From Alentia gelatinosa (taxonomy: Eukaryota > Annelida > Polychaeta > Phyllodocida > Polynoidae), in assembly GCA_950022655.1 (NCBI GenBank), contig OX465590.1, forward strand, positions 38,701,218 to 38,765,217: DNA of 64,000 nt, read 5' to 3'. The translations under genes and the position numbers were made by a program. A model generated the notes under the pieces. The model saw only the letters and a list, made by a program, of their open reading frames with translations. It made no database searches and had not been told where the DNA came from. Of the stretch, positions 38,440-47,460 are shown piece after piece. Position 1 is the first letter of the stretch, and each line of letters begins with the position of its first letter.

Positions 38440-38835
38440 TGACGTTCAACTTGAGATCCGTTTAAACGCCGCGAGCCATACCCTGCCTCGTCTCCGGTGT
38501 CCATTCCGACAGTCTCCGGAAGTGACCGAGACTAAAAGCAACCTGCGTCCGCCATTTTCTCTTCCCGTGGTGCATTGCGCGGCCGGCAGTCCGGGCTGAT
38601 GATGTCACAGGAAAGTGGGTGCGGTGCAGAGAGATATTTGCGCCCAAAGAGAAGTTATGATGGATGTGGGCCACCAGTCAGGTCCAGTTGGTTGATGGAA
38701 GCACCGAGACAAACACTGGTGGCTTTGTGTACATAAATTAATCCCCAGCCTCTGGAATAAACCTGTTGCAGGCTGAAGCGTGAGGTCTGATTCAACTCCG
38801 TGAGGGTCTGATCGGAGAACAGGCAGCGTGACTCA
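38440..38835. promoter_or_regulatory. CpG-rich patch, possible promoter
   Basis: It contains AACGCCGCGAGCC, GTCCGCCATTTTCTCTTCCC (a YY1-like CCGCCATTTT), TGCGCGGCCGGCAGTCCGG and TGATGATGTCACAGG. On the minus strand CTGAG is followed by GTGAGTCACG at about 38837-38828, a donor-like sequence. The minus 70-codon frame at 38462-38674 could be part of an exon, but nothing confirms it. Confidence 0.3.
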
Positions 38836-38841
38836 CCTCAG

Positions 38842-40147
38842 GGACCTGTCTCAGTAGTTTTGTGACATGTCTAAATGGCGTCTGTGACACCATACGGACA
38901 GATCATAAGACTTCTATCTATGACACGCGGAATTTCACTCACTTCCCGTATAAAATTAAACAATGACACTTTAACACGATACACATAACCTATAATCGTT
39001 CCAAATATGAAGAAGATTGGCCGCCCTGGCCCAGCCCTCTGATATTTACCTCAGGGACCTGTTTCAGTAGTTTTTTTGTGTTTTTTTTTTAATTATTTAT
39101 TGTCAACATCTGACACAAGGTCAGGTCTTCCTGCTGTACAAGCTGTCGTAGTATTCTCAAAAGATTCATCAAGATCAAGGATGAAGTGATTTATGAGATG
39201 AGTGATGGGTGAAAATGTAATCAGAGTCTCTAGAATAAAATAGGAATACAAGCTGCTATATATTGTAACCTTTACCTCTAGGATGCGCATGGTAATAATA
39301 TAGAAAGACATGGTTAGTGTGTCTGAATGGAATCTGTTCAGAGATATTTTGGTCAGAAATACTCACCTCATTCTTCGAATTCGGTGAGTATTTCTGACCA
39401 AAATATCGAGGAATAGATGGAATTCAGACACACTAACTATGTCTTTATATTATTATATACCTAGAAATCATTAAGAATACCATTCTACAACTCACTAAAT
39501 AGGAGAATGAGTTGTCACGTGGTACAGCGGGTAGTATTATATACATTCCGCCACAGTGTGGACGAATGAAATCATTACTACTGGGGCATAAACCTGAGAC
39601 AATCGTGTACCGATATATAATGATAATAATATAAGGTTGTTGACAAGTAAACCTCGCAATCCATCATCCCCCACCTCTCGGCCAGGGTGTATCTTCAGTC
39701 ATAGACTACTCGCTTAGTGCTATGTGATATCATTCTCAGGGGCACAGGCAGAAAATTGAATGCATGAATATCCATACCTCTAGGCCATGGACGCGATCAG
39801 GCACTCAGACATTCACCTAGTGTCACTGTGTTAGTTCTCTCACAGCACGTTTAAAGCATGGGATTGTGTCGTGACATTAGGTCTAGACAGACATCAACAG
39901 CGGCACCAACAGTGCAAGCAACAGCGGAAAAAGTCTAGCAAATACCTGAGGGTCAGAGCAGCCAATCTTCTTCATATTTGGAACGATTATAGGTTATATG
40001 TATCCCCTACTCGTGTTAAAGTGTCATTGTTTAATTTTATATGGGAAGTGAGTGAAATTCCGCGTGTCATCGATTGCAGTCTTGTGATCTGTCAGTATGG
40101 TGTCACAGAATGTCTAGACATATCACGAAACTACTGAAACAGCTCCC
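38842..40147. mobile_element. Large family G-like element with roughly 200-bp inverted ends
   Basis: The left end GGGACCTGTCTCAGTAGTTT and right end AAACTACTGAAACAGCTCCC begin arms of about 200 bp sharing TATACGGACAG-type sequence, GCGGAATTTCACTCACTTCC, AAACAATGACACTTTAACAC and TTCCAAATATGAAGAAGATT. The family G left end is repeated at 39054. The interior (39300-39600) includes a family H palindrome. No transposase frame was found, so it is not autonomous despite its 1.3 kb size. Confidence 0.65.
39300..39447. repeat. Family H palindrome, copy 2
   Basis: Same arms as 36012-36164 (GACATGGTTAGTGTGTCTGA; TTTTGGTCAGAAATACTCAC), with the central TTCTTCGAATTCGG inverted. It is followed, as in copy 1, by TATATACCTAGAAATCATTA and CGCCACAGTGTGGACGAATG. 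Confidence 0.8.
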
Positions 40148-40199
40148 TGGGTCAGATCTGGGGCAGCTGTGGGTCACCTCCGGGGATGCTCCGGGGCTT

Positions 40200-40356
40200 A
40201 GGCCTGGGGTCCGCTTACTACGATAGAAATTCAGACCTACCACTATTGCACCGATACCAAAAACAGATATCGAAGAGATATCGGATAGGTTCAAAATCGT
40301 AGACATATGTCTAGACATGCCAATCCACCACGCATCAGAATGGGTTTTTTTAACGC
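40200..40356. mobile_element. Family B element, right half missing
   Basis: The left end GGCCTGGGGTCCGCTTACTA and interior AAAATCGTAGACATATGTCT are present; family similarity ends near GGGTTTTTTTAACGC. No right terminus. Confidence 0.65.
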
Positions 40357-40712
40357 TGATTTTGTCTATTATTGACGTTTGTTGCAGTAGTTTTAGTGAG
40401 AACCAATGTTCCGGCAATTAATTTCCTTCGTCGGGATCAGCATTTCCTCAGCAGGCGGATATTCCTGCAGTCCTGCATATTTGATACATGTATCTATAAT
40501 ATCCTGGGTTCAATGGCAGTTTCAACGGTCAGCACACATGGCAATAGTTACACAGGCCAAGACGTGTTGCCGAGTAGACGTTATATCAGGAGTTCATGAT
40601 CGACCCCAATAAGTACCTCGTCTATATTGATGGATGCAAGCCGTCTATTTATATCTGTTATAAATCTAAACATATTTGTATAACTGTTTATGTATAGTGG
40701 TAATTCTGTGTG
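40357..40712. other. Non-coding stretch, nothing recognised
   Basis: No supported gene, RNA or repeat boundary. Confidence 0.35.
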
Positions 40713-40715
40713 TAA

Positions 40716-40997
40716 GGCCCGGCGTCCACCTACTACGATAGAATCGTAGACCTCCCGATATGGCACCGATACAAAATATCAAAATCGGTGCCATATCGGG
40801 AAGGTGCAAAATCGTAGACATATGTCTAGATAAGCCACTCCACTATGTGTTGTATGGGGTTTTTATCGGTGTCTAATCGCAGAAACGTGGTCAACTGCCC
40901 CGATATCAGGTAACCTTCCGACGCGATTTTTATTTTTTATCGGGAGGTGCATCGTAGACCATATCGGTGCCATATCGTAGTAGGTGGACGCCGGGCC
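40716..40997. mobile_element. Family B MITE (282 bp, TAA duplication)
   Basis: The ends are GGCCCGGCGTCCACCTACTA and TAGTAGGTGGACGCCGGGCC, flanked by TAA at 40713-40715 and 40998-41000. Near-perfect inverted inner arms (GTAGACCTCCCGATATGGCA). Confidence 0.87.
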
Positions 40998-41066
40998 TAA
41001 ATTTCATCTTGTGAAATTGGCATCCCCCCGTCAACTCTCTGCGAGTGTGTTCGGGCGCTATCATTG

Positions 41067-41582
41067 TCTAAAGTGGGATTCACACGGTGGGATTCACGTG
41101 CCTCACAGGCCGTTTGTCTGAGACAAATCTCCTCGTGTGAATGACAGGGTTTGATTTTGCTGAGACAACTTTTTTCTTTTGCAATTGTCGGCGACAATCA
41201 CCCCTAACAAGGAATAGAATCTCATGAGATTTTTACTGTAAACAGGTTTAAAATTAAGAGGGGCATTTTAGTGAGACAAATGTATTTCACACGTTCTCCC
41301 GAATCTGTGAGTCTCAGTAGTCTCAAATAACACCTATTCACACGGGAAAGTACCTTGAGTCAACTACTGTGTACCCTGTGTACCCTGTAGGGGGTGTAGG
41401 GTGAGACTATGTACCTGTTAAGTCTTCCCATATGAAATGAATCCGCCATGTTACCCTGAGACTGTAGAACATCCCAATCAGTGAAACTTTGTACCCAGTT
41501 GGAAATAGTAGCCGACTGGTGCAAATGTGTGAAGTACACCAGTCTCAAGTACATTTGTCCCATCATGTGAATCCCACTTTAG
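41067..41582. repeat. Family I repeat, larger copy
   Basis: It starts TAAAGTGGGATTCACACGGT and ends ATGTGAATCCCACTTTA, so it has true inverted ends here. The interior includes GTTTGTCTGAGACAAATCTC, AATCTCATGAGATTTTTACT and CAGTCTCAAGTACATTTG. This is the best-bounded copy in the window. Confidence 0.7.
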
Positions 41583-41930
41583 ACAATTCTTTTAGATTCC
41601 CTATTGTATACTGGTAATTTACCTTTGCAAATACTCGTGCTACAAATTCCATACCTTGTTTGTGTTTTTTAGTTGTTTTTTTCATAGTTTCCACTTGGAA
41701 AATGCTGGGTTGTAAAATTGAAGAGCAAGACTATATACCTACTCTGGTTTTACATTGAAACCAGCAGATTATTTCGGCTATTCATTGGCCAACATGAATA
41801 AAAGTCTTGATACAAATAAAAAAAGTCATAAATGGGGGACACTTGATGTTATCGAACATATGCTGAAAAAAGATTTGTGTATTAACCAAGTATTCACTAA
41901 GATTTCTCACAACCTTTAGATTAAATCTCT
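41583..41930. other. Non-coding stretch, nothing recognised
   Basis: AT-rich, no gene. Confidence 0.35.
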
Positions 41931-41934
41931 GTGT

Positions 41935-42290
41935 GCTGAACAGGATGAATGTAGTCTCTATGACGTTTCAACCTGCCGATTATGACCACAGATTATGGCA
42001 ATTCGCTCCACCGACCGATTATTCAACTCTCTACTGCAACAATCGTAAGATGGACACAGAGATGGTCGGCGATTTATCTCTCTCAAATTATGCTATTTTG
42101 CACCAACGACCGACTTCTAAACGCACCGATGAAATCAAAGCGAATCAAATTTGACTACGTCCACTGTATTTTTGCAGTGAAGGTCACCAATAATGTACCA
42201 CTGACCTTTCACAAGGCGACCCATCGGCCGACTTTTGTACAGCGTAAAAATGGTATCGATCGGGCTTTCGACGTCAGGTGGCAACACATA
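41935..42290. repeat. Family J-related repeat
   Basis: CAACCTGCCGATTATGACCA, TGGTCGGCGATTTATC, CATTTTTGCAGTGAAGGTCACC-like words and ATCGATCGGGCTTTCG resemble blocks at 52800-53530. Ends not defined. Confidence 0.35.
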
Positions 42291-42295
42291 ATACT

Positions 42296-42560
42296 AAGGC
42301 CCAGCGTCAACCTACTACGATAGAAATTTAGACCTCCTGAAATGGCACCGATACAAAAAGTGAATATCGGAGACATATCGGGAAGGTACAAAATCGTAGA
42401 CATATGTCGAGACATGCCACTTGACCACGCACTGTACGGGCTTTTTGTCGGTGTCTAATCGAAGAAACGTGGCCAACTGTCCCGATATTAGGTGACCTTC
42501 CGACGCGATTTTGATTTTTTATCGGAAGGTGCATCGTAGACCATATCGGAGCCATATCTT
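42296..42560. mobile_element. Family B element, right end missing
   Basis: TAA precedes GGCCCAGCGTCAACCTACTA. Similarity runs through ATATCGGAGACATATCGGGA and the AAAAATCAAAATCG-type block and stops at CCATATCGGAGCCATAT, without the GTAGTAGGTGGACGCC terminus. Confidence 0.7.
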
Positions 42561-43127
42561 CCCTACTTCTTCCCTAGTCCCCTGGCCTCCTGCCTTAGAC
42601 AAAGGTCTTTCCTATTGGTCCACGCATGTCACATGGTCTGGGCGAAATGAATATTTACAGGCCAGAGGCAGGAGTCTTAACAACATTATCTTTGTTGTAC
42701 TCTTGCCGCGCCAGTTCTTTTTACCACGAATGGAAACAGCTACAGAATAAACAGAAGCAAATAAAAATGAGTTCTGTAAAGAATTGATATGGTTAGTGGA
42801 AGAGATTTCTTAAAAGAGAGACATTTGTATCAATATTGTATCTTTGATTCATCTGAATATTTCAAATACTGAGAAAGCAACCCATGAGTGTTTGGTGTGT
42901 GTCCCCATTCACCATTGAGTTTGGAGCGCACAGTGATTTGAAAAAGGCGATAGGCGAGTGAATATTCTGAATCGCTCCAAACTGGATGGCAAACGGGGAC
43001 TTAGACCAAACACAAATATGTCTCTGATTTAATCTGGAAATATTTATCTGATTATCACCCATTGAGTATGAGTTACCGTACTTGCAAGCCTGTTGAGTAC
43101 AATTTCATAATGTTTCTGTTTATACCA
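42561..43127. other. Non-coding stretch, no gene seen
   Basis: A short inverted pair TCCCCATTCACCATTGAGTT / AACTGGATGGCAAACGGGGA occurs near 42902-43000 (imperfect). Nothing else recognised. Confidence 0.35.
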
Positions 43128-43130
43128 GGC

Positions 43131-43708
43131 TTAGGCCCTGCCCCCACCTATGCAGAAGGTCTACGATAACTACAATTTGAAACGGCCAGATTGTAGCCTC
43201 TCGGGAGGTCCCAGAATCGTAGACTTCTGTCGAGATCCGATCTGTGAATCATACTCGATGACCACAATATCTTTCCGATAGGCTACGATACCCTATGATA
43301 GGCTATGAAAAAACCAACATGTTGGATTTTAATGGGACCTATACAATTGGTATTTTCAATCGCAGACTATCGTGAGGTGTCGTAGATGGAATCTCAGAAA
43401 CCTGTTCCACTGCCATGATTTATGGTGACCTCATGATAGAATCGGTATGGTGTCGGAAAGTCAATCGTAAGGCCTATCGGGACCAGAATCGGCGTTGGTG
43501 GGAGCAGGGCTATAAGGGGTCTCCCACTATCACGATTTGAGCCTCCGACACACTACGATAGCCTTACGACAAGCGTTCCGATGAAAAAATGAAATTTTTA
43601 TCGGAAGGAACGGGTCCATCGTGAAAGCTAGACTCGTTCCTTCCGATAAAAATTTCTCGGTACCATATCGGTAGCTCTTAATTTCTATCGTAGTAGGTGG
43701 ACGCCATG
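43131..43708. mobile_element. Family B-related longer element
   Basis: TTA precedes GGCCCTGCCCCCACCTATGC, and the right side ends CGTAGTAGGTGGACGCC. It is about twice the length of standard family B. An inverted inner pair GGAAGGAACGGGTCCATCG / GCTAGACTCGTTCCTTCC lies near 43600-43640 and a GGAGCAGGGC terminus-like block near 43500, suggesting a fusion or insertion of two relatives. Confidence 0.45.
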
Positions 43709-43797
43709 TATATTTATGTGTATGTAATAGTCACTGAGACACTATAGTATTCACACTTTACGAAACTCAACCTTCCGTTTCTAGCTGTAACCTATAG

Positions 43798-44280
43798 CGA
43801 ACAGAGTGATTGCTAGTTCCGCCATAAGCCACCAGGAAATTGTAAGTTAGCGCCGCAATAGTCGGGGGACAAGCACAATTATCTGCTGTCATAATCTATA
43901 GATAATCCTGAGATGAGGCGAAAAACCCTCTATGGTAGGCCAAACACGTAATCAAATTGATTGATAACTACATGGACCCACAACCTGGGGCCCGTTTAAT
44001 AATCTAGAATCGCACATGAAGACACTTATCTGTACCTTCTACAAGGGTTATCGTCTAAAAATTATTTAAGTCTGTTCGCTAAGATAGTATTAGCCGACTA
44101 TATGGCTATCCATTAGTGTTGAATAAAGTTGACCCACATCGTCCCTCAGTCTCTATGGCATACAGAAAATGGTCTTCATGTACGATCCTAGATTATCATT
44201 ATTAAACGGGCCCCTGGTGTTTTGATGGGCAATGTGGGTCACGATGGCCGTCTCCATAACACAATAGCTATGTGCCCTAT
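43798..44280. repeat. Family N repeat, copy 2, split by family M
   Basis: CAGAGTGATTGCTAGTTCCG, CCACCAGGAAATTGTAAGTT, TTGATTGATAACTACATGG, then after the insertion TGGTGTTTTGATGGGC, GGCCGTCTCCATAACACAAT and AGCTATGTGCCCTAT. The uninterrupted order is seen at 53955-54185. Confidence 0.65.
43989..44212. mobile_element. Family M element with CCTGG target duplication (224 bp)
   Basis: The ends GGCCCGTTTAATAAT and ATTATTAAACGGGCC are perfect inverted repeats. CCTGG flanks both sides (43984-43988, 44213-44217). The uninterrupted family N copy near 54105-54115 reads GCCACCTGGTGGG, a single CCTGG, confirming a 5-bp duplication. No coding frame. Confidence 0.82.
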
Positions 44281-45346
44281 AGAATGTCCGGGCAGCAGTA
44301 TTCTCCATACAGTGAGACGGAATCTATTCTTCCTGTTATATCATGACTAATGCATTCATACAAACTCCTTCTCTGTGATCAAAGGTTAGATAATACTGTT
44401 TCAAAAAGCTGATTCTTAAAATGATTGAAATACATATATAAACACAAGTATAAATAAACAATATGTGTGAAGTCTAATAGGATCAACTCAGTATACGAGG
44501 AGAATAATGTGGGATGTCGAGAGGCAGGGAAGCTTAATGCATTAGCAATGGACACATAGATAAATAGTTTAGTTTTGTGAAAACAGCCCTTCACATTAGC
44601 TCGTCAGATTTTAGGTGACATTTGTCCGACCAGGTCTACTAACTCGTTTCTAGTGTCTGAAGTTGAAATGTCTGATTTAACCATCGCGTTTATAGTACCG
44701 CCGGTTGGCAGGGACTACTCTAGACTGGCTCCAGTCCCTTCATCCTATAGCTACCCTCCTTGCTGGGATACATGGGCCAGTCATAGATGGATACATACTT
44801 TGATGAACTTTATCTTTATTGTGTTTAATCATTTAATAAACGTTCATAATCAAAGACTTGAGCAAGTCTAGGGCTACTCTAACAGTGGGTTGGTGAGATG
44901 CTTCTTGTTCATACTTGGAATAACTAGTATAACGATTAAAAGGTTTGGCTTTTATTACCCACCTATTACGGAGTCTCCATAGGAAATGTATAGGGTACCT
45001 GGAATTAGCTACCCGGAGATTCTGGCATGTCAGAATCTCCTGCAGGAGATTCTGGAGAAAAAGTCCCTGCCAAAATGAGGTCAATTCATAATTTACTTGA
45101 AAATCAGTTTATTTACTGTTCATTCAGTATTAATTAGTTATAATCAGTCACAATAATCTCATTTACCATAAGAAATCACTGTCATAAAAGGTTTTGCAAA
45201 TAAAACCCCAGAAAAATAGCGAACTATATAACAGGTGTAAGTATACACTAGATTACATGCTTGACAGTGCTGTGGCGCTAATCCGTAATCTGGAACTATA
45301 TACATGTACTTTCCAGGCAATAGCGAGTTATTAATCTTTTAGGTGG
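44281..45346. other. Non-coding stretch with degenerate repeat blocks
   Basis: GTTCATAATCAAAGACTTGAG (44841-44861) is shared with 34899. 44940-45060 (TTATTACCCACCTATTACGG, TCTCCATAGGAAATG) resembles 60030-60140. No gene. Confidence 0.4.
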
Positions 45347-45600
45347 GTAATAAATACAATAACGACTGGTTTTGTGTACGAGTGTCCGTAATCTCCTCGT
45401 AGTTGACGACATAATATCCTCGCTATATATATTGTGTATATATTAAGTCTATGGGCATTTTCTGTAACCCACATGCACCCAGTTAACTTGATATTTCTGC
45501 AACTGCCCTAGAAAGTTAGTTGAGTGCTATTCAGTATAAATACAAGTTTTTTTAAAAAGGTAATAAAGTAGTATAAGTTTCCATTAGAGGATTTTGCAAT
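45347..45600. repeat. Half of a family F palindrome joined to family X-like sequence
   Basis: GTGGGTAATAAATACAATAA, TTTTGTGTACGAGTGTCCGT and AATCTCCTCGTAGTTGACG form one F arm. Instead of the returning arm, the sequence continues with ATGGGCATTTTCTGTAACCC and CACCCAGTTAACTTG, which match inverted family X (compare 37775-37840). Confidence 0.45.
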
Positions 45601-45607
45601 GATTATG

Positions 45608-45772
45608 TAGTGTGGCACCACCCACCACTGAGTGAAAGCTTAGTCACTGAGTGAAATCCACTACCCTCACCGATTTTTCGTTACCGACCCACAATCAGTG
45701 GCACCACCGACAGACTTTCTGGGTAACTAAAAAGATCTACACCCTTTTCGACGGCCAATGGAAACAAGCCTA
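45608..45772. repeat. Family J repeat, partial
   Basis: GGCACCACCCACCACTGAGT, GTGGCACCACCGACAGACTT and TCGACGGCCAATGGAAAC match the 22573-22872 copy in reverse. Confidence 0.55.
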
Positions 45773-45773
45773 T

Positions 45774-45936
45774 ATATACACAATAATGACTGGTTTTGTG
45801 TACGAGTGGCCGTAATCTCCGAGTAGTTGACGTGTAGTAATATCCGAGCGCTTAGTGAGGAGATTACGTCGTCAACTACGAGGAGATTACGGTCATTCGT
45901 ATACAAAACCAGTTGTTATTGTATTTATTACCCACC
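45774..45936. repeat. Family F palindrome, variant with TTTTGTGTACGAGTGGCCGT arms
   Basis: The arms ACAATAATGACTGGTTTTGT / ACAAAACCAGTTGTTATTGT and GGCCGTAATCTCCGAGTAGT / ACTACGAGGAGATTACGGTC surround the apex ATCCGAGCGCTTAGTGAGGAG (45842-45862). The right border is TATTTATTACCCACCTT. Confidence 0.75.
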
Positions 45937-46779
45937 TTCAAGATTGATAACAAATCTATTGCAATTAAACAGTTTCTGTAAGCCATTTCGTTCCAGACAC
46001 CACAGAACTGTCAAGCATGGCAGTAATTCGGTGTAGACTTACAACAATAATAAAGTTCCCCATTAACCTGTGATTTTAGCATGTAAAACGTTGTATGACA
46101 GTGAGATCTGATGGTTATTTAGATTTCTAGGACTAATTGTAAATAATTTATATTGAATGAATATCCATGAAACTTGTTTCGAAGTAAATGATGATTTGAC
46201 TTGATTATGGATGGGACTTTTTTTCCGGAATCTCCTGGTAGCTGTTTCCAGGTGCTCTATGTATTTCCTATGGAGACGTATTTGGTGGGTAATAAATGGA
46301 CCTTGTGCATGGATTTGAATCCTGTATGGTGAATGTTGAATCCCAAAATGACAGATGAACTCGAGAAGATAGATCTCTTAAGAGGGGAAGGCAATGATGA
46401 AAAAACATCAAAGGGTGGAAATTTCTGTAAGAGGAATCAGTTAGGCATTGCAGAAAGCAAGGTGTATCACTTATTTTATTGAAAAAACAAAAACAGAGAA
46501 ACCTAGAGACCTCAAGCAAATGAAATAAATGTTTAGTAAAGAAAAGGAAGATAATATAACAGAGAGCCACGGAAGTGGCTTGTATTGATCAATGAGAAGT
46601 GAAATGAAGGTATTGCTTATGAAAAATAAGAAAAGAATTGAACGCTGGTTGGGAGTCAGTAGAATTTGCTGTTCGTTTGAAAAATTTCAGCGAAGTGGCA
46701 CACTGGACCATGCCAATAACATATATTCATGTTTCCTTAAGTGAAACTCCGGCTTTTTCCCATGACACTGCAATCTGCC
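45937..46779. other. Non-coding stretch, no gene seen
   Basis: It includes GGAATCTCCTGGTAGCTG and TATGGAGACGTATTTGGTGG near 46220-46290, similar to 44960-45060. No gene. Confidence 0.4.
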
Positions 46780-46782
46780 TAA

Positions 46783-47063
46783 GGCCTGGCGTCCACCTAC
46801 TACGATATGGCTCCGATATGGTCTACGATGCACCTCCCGATAATAAATCAAAATCGCGTCGGAAGGTCACCTAATATCGGGGCAGTTGACCACGTTTCTG
46901 CGATAAGACACCGATAAAAGCCCATACAACGCATGGTGGATTGGCTTGTCTAGACATATGTCTACGATTTTGCACCTTCCCGATATGGCACCGATTTTGA
47001 CATTTTGTATCAGTGCCATATCGGGAGGTCTACGATTCTGTCGTAGTAGGTGGACGCCAGGCC
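46783..47063. mobile_element. Family B MITE (281 bp)
   Basis: The ends are GGCCTGGCGTCCACCTACTA and TAGTAGGTGGACGCCAGGCC, with TAA on the left and TTA on the right, both fitting the TWA rule although not identical. Colinear with 32181-32463 over its length. Confidence 0.83.
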
Positions 47064-47099
47064 TTATCCTGGGACACTTTCTACCATATGTGAAGACTC

Positions 47100-47275
47100 T
47101 TCCACCTATATCCCTTTATCTCACCCCTTTTATTTTCCCCCATTGACTTAACATTGGGAACTTGTTTTCAACGCCCATTGAGTATTTAGGAAAAACTACT
47201 CAATGGGGGATTACATCACAAAGGTTAACCCATTAGTCAATGTGAAGGGTGAGATGAAATCAGAAACCTATTCAA
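47100..47275. repeat. Family E-like unit, TTTATCTCACC / GGTGAGATGAAAT borders
   Basis: It starts CCTTTATCTCACCCCTTTTA and ends GAAGGGTGAGATGAAAT. CCATTGACTTAACATTGGG and TGGGAACTTG lie inside. The centre holds the inverted pair CCCATTGAGTA / TACTCAATGGG. Confidence 0.6.
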
Positions 47276-47400
47276 GTTTACAGTCAGAGCTCGATCACAT
47301 CTCATTTGAATCGCTACGTAATTCATGAAGCTTCACCACATGAATTACTACGCGATTGGAACTTGATGGGATATTTCTGACCCTAAACGTTCGTAGGTTT
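47276..47400. repeat. Palindrome next to the E-like unit
   Basis: TCACATCTCATTTGAATCGC and TACGTAATTCATGAAGC pair with GCTTCACCACATGAATTACT and ACGCGATTGGAACTTGATGG. Outer CAGTCAGAGCTCG / TCTGACCC pairs weakly. Confidence 0.5.
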
Positions 47401-47460
47401 CCTCTATCGGACACTGTTTTCTGAGACCTTGGCCTTATTTGGGGACTCTGGCTGCCTTAA

